From: Alphaproteobacteria bacterium
GTDB lineage: Bacteria > Pseudomonadota > Alphaproteobacteria > UBA6615
Assembly (NCBI GenBank): GCA_009691025.1
Contig: SHWB01000001.1
Coordinates: 1-64,000 of the forward strand
Reading direction: 5' to 3'
Length of the DNA stretch: 64,000 nt
Under the pieces are notes generated by a model that had not been told where the DNA came from, searched no databases, and saw nothing but the letters and a program-made list of their open reading frames with translations. This document shows, in pieces, positions 49,855 to 60,740 of the stretch (its first letter is position 1; each line of letters opens with the position of its first letter). The translations under genes and the position numbers were made by a program.

Positions 49855-50415
49855 ATGGCGAATGGCCTCTTTCGCATGGCGGTTGCCGCCGCGCTTCTCG
49901 TCGCCGCGTGCGGCCACGCCGCCGCCGACCAGACCGACCCGCGGCTCTAGGGCCTGTTCGCGGTTCTCCATACCTCGCACGATACCGCCGAGATCCATAT
50001 CACCGAACAGGAGATCTGGCGTCTCTGGATGCAGTCGGACGACTCCGAGGCTGACAGCATGATGGCCTGCGGCCTCGCGGCGATGCATGTGCGCGATCTC
50101 GCCACGGCCCTCGCGATCTATTCCGCGCTTGTCGAGCGGGCGCCTGATTTCGCCGGAGCGTGGAACAAGTGCACGACGGTCTATTTCCTGATGGGGGAAC
50201 TCAAGGCGTCGCTCGCCGATGTCGAACGGACGCTGGCGCTGGAACCGCGCCATTTCGGCGCGCTCAGAGGGGCCGGCCAGATCCATCTGCAACGCGGCTT
50301 GCTTCGCCAGGCCTACGAGGCGTTCCGGCGCGCGCTGGAGATCAACCCCCACCTCGACGGCGCGCGCATGTTCATCGAGATGCTGCGCGACGAGGTCCTG
50401 AGCAAGGAACTCTAG
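49855..50415 (+). pseudogene. secreted TPR-repeat protein with in-frame TAG
   Basis: MANGLFRMAVAAALLVAACGHAAADQTDPRL-TAG(49948)-GLFAVLHTSHDTAEIHITEQEIWRLWMQSDDSEADSMMACGLAAMHVRDLATALAIYSALVERAPDFAGAWNKCTTVYFLMGELKASLADVERTLALEPRHFGAL; one frame. Confidence 0.75.
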
Positions 50416-50500
50416 ACGGCGTCGCTATTGTGCGGCGCGCGCGGGCGCGAGACAGTGAAGTGGGCACCGCGGCCAACGCGGGCCTCTCGGAGGAGGGTCC

Positions 50501-51745
50501 ATGGGTGGTATGGCGGAGCGCCGGGCGGCGCTGGTGGTCGGGGCAGGCGCGGCGATTCTCGCCATCGCCATGGGCTCGCGCCAGACGATGGGCCTCTATT
50601 TGCCGCCGATGACGCTCGATCTCGGCCTGTCGCACGAGACCTTCGGCCTCGCCATCGCCTTGCAGAACCTGCTCTGGGGTGCCTTGCAGCCCTTCACCGG
50701 CGCGCTGGCCGATCGCTGGGGCGCCGGCAAGATGATCGCCTTCGGCGCCCTCTGCTACGCTGCCGGCCTGGTCGGCATGACGGTGTGGATCGATCCGGTC
50801 GGGCTGATGCTGTCGGCCGGCGTGCTGATCGGCATCGGGCTCGCCGGATGCGGCTTCGCCATCGTCTATGGCGCGGTCGTCCGCGCCGTGCCGCCGGAGC
50901 GGCGGGCCAGCGCCATCGCCACGGTGAGTCTTGGCAGTTCGGTCGGGCTGTTCGCCTCGCCTCAGCTCGCCCAGATCGCTATCGGCGGCAGCGGCTGGCA
51001 GGTCGGCCTGTGGATCACCGGCGGCGTGGTGGCGCTGGTGCTGGTGCTCGCCGGAATGCTCGGTGTCGGCGCGCGCAAGGTGCCGGCCGCCGCGAATGCC
51101 GCCCCGCCGCCACTGCCGACCGGCGGCGACGCGATGTCGATGGGCACGGCCCTCGCCACGGCCAGCCGCAACCAGGGCTTCCTCTATTTGACCGCCGGCT
51201 TCTTCGTCTGCGGCTTCCACGTCACCTTCATCGGCACGCATCTGCCGGGCTTCGTCGCCTCCTGCGGACTGGCCCCAGAGGTCGGAGGCTGGGCGCTCGG
51301 CGTCATCGGCCTTGCCAACGTCTACGGCACCTGGGCGGCCGGCTGGTTCGGCGACCGCTACCGCCAGAAGCACATCCTGTCGCTGATCTATCTCGGCCGG
51401 GCCGCGATCATCGCCGCGCTCGTCGTGGCGCCGAAGACCGAGGTGACGATCTATGCCTTCTCGGCCGTGTTCGGCCTGCTGTGGCTGTCGACGGTGCCGC
51501 TGACCGGCGCGCTGGTGGCCCGCCTGTTCGGGGCGAAGCACGTTGGCATGCTGTTCGGCATCGTCTTCTTCAGCCATCAGGTCGGCGCCTTCCTTGGCGC
51601 CTGGCTGGGCGGCCGCGCCTACGACGCCACCGGCAATTACGACGCCATGTGGATAGCCTCGATCCTGCTCGGCCTCCTTGCCGCCGCGTTGCACTGGCCG
51701 ATCCGCGACCAGCCGGCCGGCACCCGTATCGCCGCCACCGCGTGA
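50501..51745 (+). CDS. MFS transporter
   Basis: About 12 hydrophobic segments; MGSRQTMGLYLPPM, GALADRWGAGKMIAFGALCYAAGL. Confidence 0.9.
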   Translation: MGGMAERRAALVVGAGAAILAIAMGSRQTMGLYLPPMTLDLGLSHETFGLAIALQNLLWGALQPFTGALADRWGAGKMIAFGALCYAAGLVGMTVWIDPVGLMLSAGVLIGIGLAGCGFAIVYGAVVRAVPPERRASAIATVSLGSSVGLFASPQLAQIAIGGSGWQVGLWITGGVVALVLVLAGMLGVGARKVPAAANAAPPPLPTGGDAMSMGTALATASRNQGFLYLTAGFFVCGFHVTFIGTHLPGFVASCGLAPEVGGWALGVIGLANVYGTWAAGWFGDRYRQKHILSLIYLGRAAIIAALVVAPKTEVTIYAFSAVFGLLWLSTVPLTGALVARLFGAKHVGMLFGIVFFSHQVGAFLGAWLGGRAYDATGNYDAMWIASILLGLLAAALHWPIRDQPAGTRIAATA

Positions 51746-51840
51746 GCGAACTCCGGACCGGTCAAGCATGCGTGAGTTGATTTGACCGCCGCCGCTGCCC
51801 ATCGTTCTGGACGGGGTGGACGAATGCGGAGAGGACCGCG

Positions 51841-52812
51841 ATGCTGACGAGGACGCTACGCGGCTGGGAACTGCCCGAGCGGGCGGTCACCCCCGAACGA
51901 ATCTACCACGACCGCCGCCGGCTGCTCGCCGGCATGGCCGCCGGGCCGCTGTTGGCCGCCGCCGGCCCCCTGTTCTCCGCGGCGCCGGCCTACGCCGCAG
52001 ATACGCTGGCGGGACGCCTGCCGGGCCCGCGCAACGAGACCTACAAGGTCGATCGTGCCCTGACGCCGGAGAAGGACGCGACCACCTACAACAATTTCTA
52101 CGAGTTCGGCTCCCACAAGGAAATCTGGCCGGCGGCGCAGAAGCTGAAGCGGCGCCCGTGGATGGTGAAGCTCGCCGGCATGGTCGAGAAGGAAAAGACG
52201 CTCGACATCGACGATTTGCTGGCGAAAGTGCAGATTGAGGAGCGCGTCTACCGTCATCGCTGCGTCGAGGCCTGGGCGATGACCGTCCCGTGGTCGGGCT
52301 TTCCGATGAAGGCACTGGTCGACATCGCCCGCCCGCTGTTGGGCGCGAAATACGTGCGCATGGAGACGCTGGCGGACAAGGACCAGATGCCCGGCCTGCG
52401 CCAGTTCTGGTACCCGTGGCCCTATGTCGAGGGGGTGACTATGGCCGAGGCGACCAACGACCTCGCCTTCATGGTCGTCGGCCTCTACGGCAAGCCGCTG
52501 CCGCCGCAGAACGGCGCGCCGCTACGCCTCGCTTTGCCGTGGAAATACGGCTTCAAATCGACGAAGTCGATAGTCCGCCTGACCTTCACCGACCAGCGCC
52601 CGATCTCGTTCTGGGAAAAGCTGCAGGACGCCGAGTACGGCTTCTGGGCCAACGTCAACCCCAAGGTCGACCACCCGCGCTGGAGCCAGGCGACGGAGTG
52701 GGTGCTGGGCAAAGACCGCAACAACCGCGTGCCGACCCTGCTGTTCAACGGCTACGCCGAATTCGTGGCCGATCTCTACAAGGGCATAGAGGGCGAGAAG
52801 CTCTACATGTGA
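51841..52812 (+). CDS. msrP: protein-methionine-sulfoxide reductase catalytic subunit MsrP (molybdopterin)
   Basis: Tat-like DRRRLLAGMAAG; YNNFYEFGSHKEIWPAAQKLKRRPW; YRHRCVEAWAMTVPWSGFPM; YGFWANVNPKVDHPRWSQATEW. Confidence 0.95.
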   Translation: MLTRTLRGWELPERAVTPERIYHDRRRLLAGMAAGPLLAAAGPLFSAAPAYAADTLAGRLPGPRNETYKVDRALTPEKDATTYNNFYEFGSHKEIWPAAQKLKRRPWMVKLAGMVEKEKTLDIDDLLAKVQIEERVYRHRCVEAWAMTVPWSGFPMKALVDIARPLLGAKYVRMETLADKDQMPGLRQFWYPWPYVEGVTMAEATNDLAFMVVGLYGKPLPPQNGAPLRLALPWKYGFKSTKSIVRLTFTDQRPISFWEKLQDAEYGFWANVNPKVDHPRWSQATEWVLGKDRNNRVPTLLFNGYAEFVADLYKGIEGEKLYM

Positions 52813-53021
52813 GCCAAGCGCCTACCGCATGCCGAAAAATGGCCGGACCCGAAGGCCCGGCCAGTGGAACAGGGAGGCTTCACGTCTCGAAAGACGCGCT
52901 GGCCGGCCCTGAGCCGGCCCTTGTGCGATGAAGGTATGGAGGAGTTTCATCGCACGAAAGCGGTGCCGCAGGACGGCACCGGCTTGGTCAATACGTAGTC
53001 GCGACCCTCCCCGGATCACTC

Positions 53022-53069
53022 CGAAAAATAGTACTCCCAGCCATGCGCATAGCGCATGGCTGGGAGTAC
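53022..53069 (-). terminator. Rho-independent terminator on the minus strand (LysR gene)
   Basis: Perfect 17-bp arms gtactcccagccatgcg-catag-cgcatggctgggagtac; on the minus strand followed by TATTTTTC. Confidence 0.75.
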
Positions 53070-53128
53070 GCCAATCCGCTCCGCGTCATGCGGTTGCAGC
53101 GGGCGGCCCAACGGAGCCCGCAGATGTC

Positions 53129-54028
53129 TCAGAAACGGGTTTCCGCCACCTTGCGCAGCAGGAAGTCTCGGAAAACCGCGATACGCTGCGAGTTGCGCAA
53201 CTCCTCCGGGTAGACGAAGAAGGCTGCATAGGACGGCCCCTCCATCTCCGGAAGCACACGTACCAGAGTGCGCGCCTCGCGGGCGAGGAAGTCGGGCAGG
53301 GCGGCGATGCCGACCCCTAGTTCCACGGCCCGGAAGATACCGTAAAGGTTGTTGAGTAGCAGAACCGGCCGGATTGGCTCGTTGGCCTGGCACTGGGCGG
53401 CCTCGAGCAGCCAGTTGACGGTCGGGACCGGGCGCCGCACGTCCTCGCCATAGCCGATCAGGCGGTGTCGTGGCAGGTCGGAGACCCGCTCAGGCATGCC
53501 GTACTGCTTGATATAGTCCGGTGCGGCGAAGATGTGGGTGTGCACCTGCGCCAGCCGGCGCTGCACGAGGTTGTGCTGCGTCGGCGGCGTCAGGCGGATG
53601 GCGCAGTCAGCCTGTCGCATCGACAGGTCCAACTCCTCGTCGATGGTGATCACCGTGACCTGGATGTCGGGGTAGAGGTCTAGGAACTCGTGGATGCGGG
53701 GCGTCAGCCACAGCGAGCCGAGGCCGACGGTGGTGGAGATTTTCAGCGGTCCCTGGGGGTGCTCCTGCGATTCCGTCAGCAGAGCCTCGACCATCGACAG
53801 CTTGTGGAAGACGTCATGCACGGTCCGGTAGAGCATCTCGCCCTGCTCGGTGAGGATCAGGCCGCGCGCATGACGGTGGAACATGGTGCAGCCGAGCGAT
53901 TCCTCGAGGGCACCGACCTGCCGGCTGACTGCCGATTGCGATAGGTGCAGCGCCTCGCCGGCATGCGTGAAGCTGCCCGCTTCCGCAACCGCGTGGAAGA
54001 CGCGCAGCTTGTCCCAGTCCATTGGCAT
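53129..54028 (-). CDS. LysR-family transcriptional regulator
   Basis: MDWDKLRVFHAVAEAGSFTHAGEALHLSQSAVSRQVGALEESLGCTMFHRHARGLILTEQG. Confidence 0.93.
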   Translation of the reverse strand: MPMDWDKLRVFHAVAEAGSFTHAGEALHLSQSAVSRQVGALEESLGCTMFHRHARGLILTEQGEMLYRTVHDVFHKLSMVEALLTESQEHPQGPLKISTTVGLGSLWLTPRIHEFLDLYPDIQVTVITIDEELDLSMRQADCAIRLTPPTQHNLVQRRLAQVHTHIFAAPDYIKQYGMPERVSDLPRHRLIGYGEDVRRPVPTVNWLLEAAQCQANEPIRPVLLLNNLYGIFRAVELGVGIAALPDFLAREARTLVRVLPEMEGPSYAAFFVYPEELRNSQRIAVFRDFLLRKVAETRF

Positions 54029-54188
54029 GTTTGGAACGGCTCTGCCCTCCCGACGGCGCGCAACCCCCGTGCCGAACGCCTAGATAGTATGCGTGGCGCG
54101 CATGTGAAAGCGTAACCGTGGCGGGTTTTCGGCAGGTGTAAAAGCAGGGCGGGTCGAACCGGGATTCCGATACCGCAGTACTGCGGGA

Positions 54189-55154
54189 TCACTCCGCGGC
54201 GGCGCGATGATCTTCCTCGGTGGCGAGGAAGCGCTCGGCTTCCAGCGCGGCCATGCATCCCATGCCGGCGGCCGTCACGGCCTGGCGGAAGACCTTGTCC
54301 TTGACGTCGCCGGCGGCGAACACGCCTGGCACGTTGGTCGCCGTCGAATCCGGCTGGGTCAGCAGATAGCCATCGGCGTCGATGCCCAGCTTGCCACGGA
54401 ATATGGCCGTATTGGGATCGTGGCCGATGGCTACGAACAGGCCGTGACAGCGCACGTCCTGCGTCGCGCCGGTCTTGACGTTCTTCAAGCGCACGCCAGT
54501 CACGCCACGCGGCGCCTCGGCGCCGAGCACCTCGTTGACCACCACATCCCAGATCATCGCGACTTTCGGATTGCGGAACAGCCGGTCCTGGCCGATCTTC
54601 TCGGCGCGCAGGCAATCGCGGCGATGAACCAGCGTCACCTTGCTGGCGAAATTGGTGAGGAACAGCGCCTCTTCGACGGCGGTGTTGCCGCCGCCGACCA
54701 CCACGACCTCCTTGCCCCGGTAGAAGAAGCCGTCGCAGGTGGCGCAGGCCGAGACGCCGAAGCCTTGGAAATGCTGTTCCGACGGCAGGCCCAGCCAGCG
54801 CGCCGACGCGCCCGTGGCGATGACCAGCGTGTCGGCGAGGTAGATGTCGCCGGAATCGCCCTCGCAGCGGAACGGCCGGTGCGTCAGGTCGACGTCAACG
54901 ATGATGTCGTTGTGGATGGTCGTGCCGACATGCTCGGCCTGCTTGACCATCTGCTCCATCAGCCACGGGCCCTGGATGGGCTCGGCGAAGCCCGGATAGT
55001 TCTCGACCTCGGTCGTGATGGTCAGCTGGCCGCCGGGCTGCAGGCCCTGCATCATCACCGGCTTGAGGTTGGCGCGCGCTGCATAGATCGCCGCCGTGCA
55101 GCCGGCCGCGCCGGAGCCGAGGATCAGGATGCGGGCGTGGTGCGTCTCGCTCAT
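54189..55154 (-). CDS. trxB: thioredoxin-disulfide reductase
   Basis: ILGSGAAGCTAAIYAARANLKPVMMQGLQPGGQLTITTEVENYPGF, SACATCDGFFYRGKEVVVVGGGNTAVEEALFL, GVFAAGDVKDKVFRQAVTAAGMGCMAALEAE. Confidence 0.96.
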   Translation of the reverse strand: MSETHHARILILGSGAAGCTAAIYAARANLKPVMMQGLQPGGQLTITTEVENYPGFAEPIQGPWLMEQMVKQAEHVGTTIHNDIIVDVDLTHRPFRCEGDSGDIYLADTLVIATGASARWLGLPSEQHFQGFGVSACATCDGFFYRGKEVVVVGGGNTAVEEALFLTNFASKVTLVHRRDCLRAEKIGQDRLFRNPKVAMIWDVVVNEVLGAEAPRGVTGVRLKNVKTGATQDVRCHGLFVAIGHDPNTAIFRGKLGIDADGYLLTQPDSTATNVPGVFAAGDVKDKVFRQAVTAAGMGCMAALEAERFLATEEDHRAAAE

Positions 55155-55250
55155 GGCCGGACTCGCAGGCAGAAGGGGAAGCGCCGCTTCTAGATAAGGG
55201 TGCGGCGGGGGGCTGGCAACCGGCGGCGCGGGGCCGCCGGTGCCGTGCCA

Positions 55251-55925
55251 TCACAGGGCGTGTGCGTGGTCGCGCAGATAGGCCGCCACGCCGGCCGCGT
55301 CCGGCTTCATGCTCGCCGAGACCTTGCGCCATCCGGCAGGGCAGACTTCGCCATGCTCCTCATGGAATTGCAGAGCGTCGAGGATGCGCACCGCCTCGTC
55401 GGCGTCGCGGCCGAGCGGCAGGTCGTTGACGATCTGCTGGCGCACCACGCCATCGCGGTCGATGACGAAGGTGCCGCGAAGCGCCACCGCGCCGCCGGTC
55501 AGCACGCCGTAGTCGCGCGAGATCGACTTGGTGACGTTGGCGACGAGCGGGAAGTCGACCGCGCCGGGCCCGCCGCGCTCGACCGGCGTCTCGCGCCAGG
55601 CATGGTGCGCGAACTGGCTGTCGATCGACACGCCGACCAGCTTCGCGCCGCGCTCGGCCAGCGCGCCGACGCGGGCGTTGTAGCCGAGGGTCTCCGACGG
55701 GCAGACGAAGGTGAAGTCGAGCAACCAGAAGAAGACGACGCCGTAGCTGCCGTCCAGCCACTTGCCAAGGTTGAACGCCTCGTCGATGGAGCCGTCGGGC
55801 AGCACCGCGGCGGCGGTGAAATCGGGGGCCTTGCGGCCGAAAAGATTGTCGTAGCCTTCAGGTCGATCTGGAGCGTCCGCCGGCCATACACGTCGAGGCC
55901 ACCCTGCCCCTCCACGTCTAAACAT
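55251..55925 (-). CDS. peroxiredoxin (AhpC/TSA type); 5' end uncertain
   Basis: GRKAPDFTAAAVLPDG...FFWLLDFTFVCPSETLGYN...HAWRETPVERGG...EVCPAGWRKVSASMKPD; no convincing start just before GRKAPDF. Confidence 0.82.
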   Translation of the reverse strand: MFRRGGAGWPRRVWPADAPDRPEGYDNLFGRKAPDFTAAAVLPDGSIDEAFNLGKWLDGSYGVVFFWLLDFTFVCPSETLGYNARVGALAERGAKLVGVSIDSQFAHHAWRETPVERGGPGAVDFPLVANVTKSISRDYGVLTGGAVALRGTFVIDRDGVVRQQIVNDLPLGRDADEAVRILDALQFHEEHGEVCPAGWRKVSASMKPDAAGVAAYLRDHAHAL

Positions 55926-55964
55926 AGGGGAGGGCGGGGTGGCGGTGTTACCGGCAGGGGCCCC

Positions 55965-56802
55965 CTACTTCGCCGGCAGGCTCCGCAGATAAGCGACGAT
56001 GGCGTCGAGGTCGGCCGGGGCGATGTTGGCGTAGTAGGGGATACCCATCGGCGGCAGCAGCTTGCTGCCGTCCGGCCGCACGCCCTTGGTGATGGCCGTC
56101 TTCACCTGCGCGTCGGTCCATTTGCCGATGCCGGTCGGGGTGATGTTGGAAGCGACACTGACGCCCCACGGGCCCTTGAACTGCATGCCGCCGGCGCCGA
56201 GGCTGCCGGCGAGGTCCGGCGCCCCTTGCGGGCCGGGGGTCGAGTGGCATTCGGTGCAATGGCCGGCCGGGCTGGCGAGATAGGCGCCGTAGGCGAGCTT
56301 GTAGGCGCGGTTTGGCTCCGGCACCGCGGCCACCGGCGAGCCGTAATTCGGCGGCAGCGGCACGTTGTATTTAGACTTGTCTGGGGTGTTCTTCACGGGC
56401 TCCGAATGGCGCAGATAGGCCACAATTGCCGCGCTGTCCCCATCCGATAGGCCACGGTAGAGACCGATCGGCATGGGCGGGCCGATGATCGTGCCGTCGG
56501 GCCGCCTGCCCTCGCGGATGGAGGCGACGATCTGGGCGTCCGTCCAGCCGCCGATGCCGGTCTGCACGTCCGGCGTGATGTTCGGCGCGACGGCGACGAA
56601 GGCCGGCGATTCGTCGAACACCAGCCCGCCGGCCAGCTCCATGCCAGGCACCGGCCAGTTCGGCCCGGCGGCGTGTGCAATTGCCGCAGGCGACGATGGA
56701 CTTCATCAGGTAGGTGCCGCGCTCCAGCGGCGTCTCGGCCGCCGCGCCCGAGGCGACGGCGGCCAGCGCGACGGCGCCGGCAAATACGCGATTGATCGCC
56801 AT
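55965..56802 (-). pseudogene. diheme cytochrome c with disrupted first CXXCH motif
   Basis: MAINRVFAGAVALAAVASGAAAETPLERGTYLMKSIVACGNC then two 1-nt shifts, then PGMELAGGLVFDESPAFVAVAPNITPDVQTGIGGWTDAQIV...GHCTECHSTPGPQGAPDLAG...; second heme site intact. Confidence 0.75.
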
Positions 56803-56927
56803 GGAACTCTCCCCTTCCGCGACGCCGGCTGCCGACCGGCGACGCCTTCCCCGTGACTGAATCGAATGGTCCGGCGCGATTTATCCGCGCCTTCGAGCGT
56901 CGTGCAAGGGGTTGTGCGCGGGTCGCC

Positions 56928-58037
<1,110 letters not shown>

Positions 58038-58116
58038 GTCTCTCTCATGCGTTACGGACGACGCATCGAGTTTGGCAAGCGGTCGTCGTGCCGCGCAAGC
58101 GCGGCGGCGGGCCGCG

Positions 58117-58860
58117 TCAGTGCGTACCGCCCAGCTTGCGGGCGTAGAGGGCGAAGATCTTCGTCCACGCCGCCTCGGCCGCGTCGGCGTGGTAGTCGCC
58201 GCGCCGCTTGGGGAACTGGAAGCCGTGCACCGTGCCGGGGAAGGTCTCGATCTCGTATTTCAGCCTGGCCGCGACGAAGGCGGTGCGCAGCGTGGGTACC
58301 ACGGTGTCCGGCACGGTGTGGTCGGTCTCGGCGAAGGCGCAGTACAGCTCGGCTTTCACCGTGCCGGCTAGCCTGTGCGGCGAGTCCGGCGCGTCGGTCG
58401 CCATGCCGACGCCATAGAGTGTCGCCCCGGCGACGAATTCGTCGGGATGATGGCCGACCGCGCCGAGGACGTATTGCCCGGACATGCACCAGCCGATGGC
58501 GGCGCTGCGCCCGTGTTGCAGGTCGTCGCGCCCGCGCATCCATTCGACGAGGGCGCGCGTATCGGCGGCGACCGAGGCGTTGTCGATGGTCGTCATCGCG
58601 CTGAGGAAGACCTTCAGCATCGCCGCGTCGCGGTTGGGCACGTCGAAGCGCAGCCGGCCGAGCTTCCAGTAGAGGTCGGGCAGAAGCACGGCGTAGCCGT
58701 GGCCGGCGATGCGGCTGGCGAAGTCGCGCAGCTCCTCGCGGATGCCCGGCGCGTCCATGTACATGACCACGCAGGGCAGGCGGCCGGCGCCTTCGGGCTT
58801 GCAGAAGAACGCGGGGATGGTGGCGCCGTCGCGCGGGATGGCGATGTCGGACTCGATCAT
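58117..58860 (-). CDS. dienelactone hydrolase family protein, copy A
   Basis: MIESDIAIPRDGATIPAFFCKPEGAGRLPCVVMYMDAPGIREELRDFA...AIGWCMSGQYVLGAVG. Confidence 0.9.
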   Translation of the reverse strand: MIESDIAIPRDGATIPAFFCKPEGAGRLPCVVMYMDAPGIREELRDFASRIAGHGYAVLLPDLYWKLGRLRFDVPNRDAAMLKVFLSAMTTIDNASVAADTRALVEWMRGRDDLQHGRSAAIGWCMSGQYVLGAVGHHPDEFVAGATLYGVGMATDAPDSPHRLAGTVKAELYCAFAETDHTVPDTVVPTLRTAFVAARLKYEIETFPGTVHGFQFPKRRGDYHADAAEAAWTKIFALYARKLGGTH

Positions 58861-58883
58861 GGTGATTCTCCGGTGCGGGCGCC

Positions 58884-59645
58884 CTATTGCGCGGCGGCGG
58901 CGACAGCCTTGCCCTGCAGGCGGCGGCCGAAGAGGGCGAAGATCTTCTCCCAGGCGCGCTCGGCGGCGTCCTTGCTGTAGACCGCCGTGCGCTCGGGGAA
59001 CTGGAAGCCGTGCTCGGTGCCGGGGAAATCCTCGATCTCGAACCCAGTCTTCGCCGCCGTCAGCGCCGCGCGCAGATCTGGCACGACATTGGCTGTCACC
59101 CAGCGATCGTGCTCGGCGAAGGCGCAGTAGAGCCCGGCCTCGATGCGCGGCGCGAGCAGATGCGGCGAGTCCGGCTTGTCCGTCACCATCGCCACGCCGT
59201 AGAGCGTCGCCGCGGCGCCCACCTCCTCGGCAATCTCGCCGGCGGCGGCGAGCGTGAACGAGCCCGACATGCACCAGCCGACGATGCCCTTGGGCGTGCG
59301 CGCGACATCCTTGCGCTCGCGTGCCCAGGCCAGCACGGCGCGCGTGTCGGCCACGACCCGGGAGTTGGTCAGCGTGCGCATGGAGGCGAAGATCACCTCG
59401 CTCATCGCCTCGTCGCGCCGCGCGAGGTCGAATCGCACGCGTCCGATGCGCCAGTATAGATCGGGGAGCATCACGGCATAGCCCTGGCCGGCGATGCGGC
59501 GGGCGAAATTGCGTAGCTCCTCGCGGATGCCGGGCGCGTCCATGTGCATGATGACGCCCGGGAACGGCCCATCGCCGTCCGGCCGGCAGAATAAGGTGGG
59601 GATGGTGGTGCCGTCCGTGGGAACGGCGGTTTCGAATTCGAGCAT
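58884..59645 (-). CDS. dienelactone hydrolase family protein, copy B
   Basis: MLEFETAVPTDGTTIPTLFCRPDGDGPFPGVIMHMDAPGIREELRNFA...GIVGWCMSGSFTLAAAG. Confidence 0.9.
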   Translation of the reverse strand: MLEFETAVPTDGTTIPTLFCRPDGDGPFPGVIMHMDAPGIREELRNFARRIAGQGYAVMLPDLYWRIGRVRFDLARRDEAMSEVIFASMRTLTNSRVVADTRAVLAWARERKDVARTPKGIVGWCMSGSFTLAAAGEIAEEVGAAATLYGVAMVTDKPDSPHLLAPRIEAGLYCAFAEHDRWVTANVVPDLRAALTAAKTGFEIEDFPGTEHGFQFPERTAVYSKDAAERAWEKIFALFGRRLQGKAVAAAAQ

Positions 59646-59720
59646 GGCGTGTCCTCCTCCGCGTTTCGCGGATCGTTTGTCGAGGCAATCATCGGTCGAC
59701 CATGCCGGGGAAGGGCAGGA

Positions 59721-60071
59721 TCACGCGCTCGCGTCTTCCCGGTCGAGGTACCGGCGCAAGGCGTCCGTAACGACGGCGTTGAGATTGAGACCTTTACGAG
59801 TGGCGAACAGGGCGTCCCGGCGATGAATATCCCGGCCGGGACGGACGTTGAAACTGCCCTTCAGAGGCACGTCTGGCTTTCGTGGCTGCGCGGCACAAAG
59901 GTCTAGGTAGTCGTCGACTGCCTCGCGAAACTCCTGCTTCAGACTTCGTGCATTTGTACCCTCGTAGGTGACCAGGTCACGAATGAACTCCAGGCGGCTA
60001 TGGAAAACCTCGTCGGCATCGCTGAATCAGATCTAGCCATAGTAGCCTTTGTATTCGAGCAGATCGCTCAT
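59721..60071 (-). pseudogene. hicB: HicB-family antitoxin with in-frame TAG and TGA
   Basis: MSDLLEYKGYYG-TAG(60035..60033)-I-TGA(60029..60027)-FSDADEVFHSRLEFIRDLVTYEGTNARSLKQEFREAVDDYLDLCAAQPRKPDVPLKGSFNVRPGRDIHRRDALFATRKGLNLNAVVTDALRRYL; one frame, 116 codons. Confidence 0.78.
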
Positions 60072-60202
60072 ATCAGTCCGCTTTGCGTCAGTAATCTGAG
60101 TACATCATCGACGACATAGGCACGAACGATGTTGCCCGGGTGTGGCTTGTGCAGTACGATCAGCGGCGCCGTTGCGTGCACGGCGGTTTCGAATTCGAGC
60201 AT
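60068..60202 (-). pseudogene. HicA-like toxin C-terminal remnant fused to a copied dienelactone-hydrolase 5' end
   Basis: MLEFETAV (as in the 58884..59645 gene) then HATAPLIVLHKPHPGNIVRAYVVDDVLRLLTQSGLI-TGA; ATGA overlap with hicB. Confidence 0.5.
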
Positions 60203-60282
60203 GAATGTTTCCTCTCCCGCCAAGCGTTGGCCTTGTCGTTGGGGGGAGAATAGCGTGACCCATGCCATCCGCACGACCGAAA

Positions 60283-60306
60283 CCATCCCCCGTTCGCGGG
60301 GGAGGG
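60283..60306. repeat. G/C-run extragenic palindrome
   Basis: ccatcccccg-ttcg-cgggggaggg, followed by tagggtgggggtg. Confidence 0.5.
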
Positions 60307-60344
60307 TAGGGTGGGGGTGCTACCTGCTACCACGGTGATCTTGT

Positions 60345-60698
60345 TCAAGCTCCAACCGTATCGCCTCGACCACCCCCCGCGACATTTGCCAGCACTTCGT
60401 TGTTCCAGAAACTCAGGACGCGTAGGCCTTGAGATTCCAGCCAAGCAGTACGGTTCGTATCGGCAGCTTCCTGCGTCGCGTGCTGGCCTCCGTCGATCTC
60501 GGTGACGAGACCTGCCTCAACGCACAGGAAGTCCACGATGAACGGCCCGACCGGCGTCTGACGGCGGAACCGATAGCCAGCCAGTTGCCGTTGCCGCAGA
60601 TGGCGCCACAGTGCGCGCTCCGCGTCCGTCGGGTGGCGACGCAGGTCGCGTGCACGCCCGACCAGCGTGTCGACCGGACGGGGGCGTGGCGGCTCCAT
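60345..60698 (-). CDS. DUF559 (Vsr-like) domain protein
   Basis: RARDLRRHPTDAERALWRHLRQRQLAGYRFRRQTPVGPFIVDFLCVEAGLVTEIDGGQHATQEAADTNRTAWLESQGLRVLSFWNNEVLAN. Confidence 0.9.
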   Translation of the reverse strand: MEPPRPRPVDTLVGRARDLRRHPTDAERALWRHLRQRQLAGYRFRRQTPVGPFIVDFLCVEAGLVTEIDGGQHATQEAADTNRTAWLESQGLRVLSFWNNEVLANVAGGGRGDTVGA

Positions 60699-60740
60699 GC
60701 CGGCAGATTGCCACAGATTTCGGCCGAGCGTCTCGGGAGC

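Noticed and set aside
60027-60029. TGA in hicB as a selenocysteine codon
   Set aside because: Expected residue is acidic and TAG lies two codons upstream; the gene is decayed.
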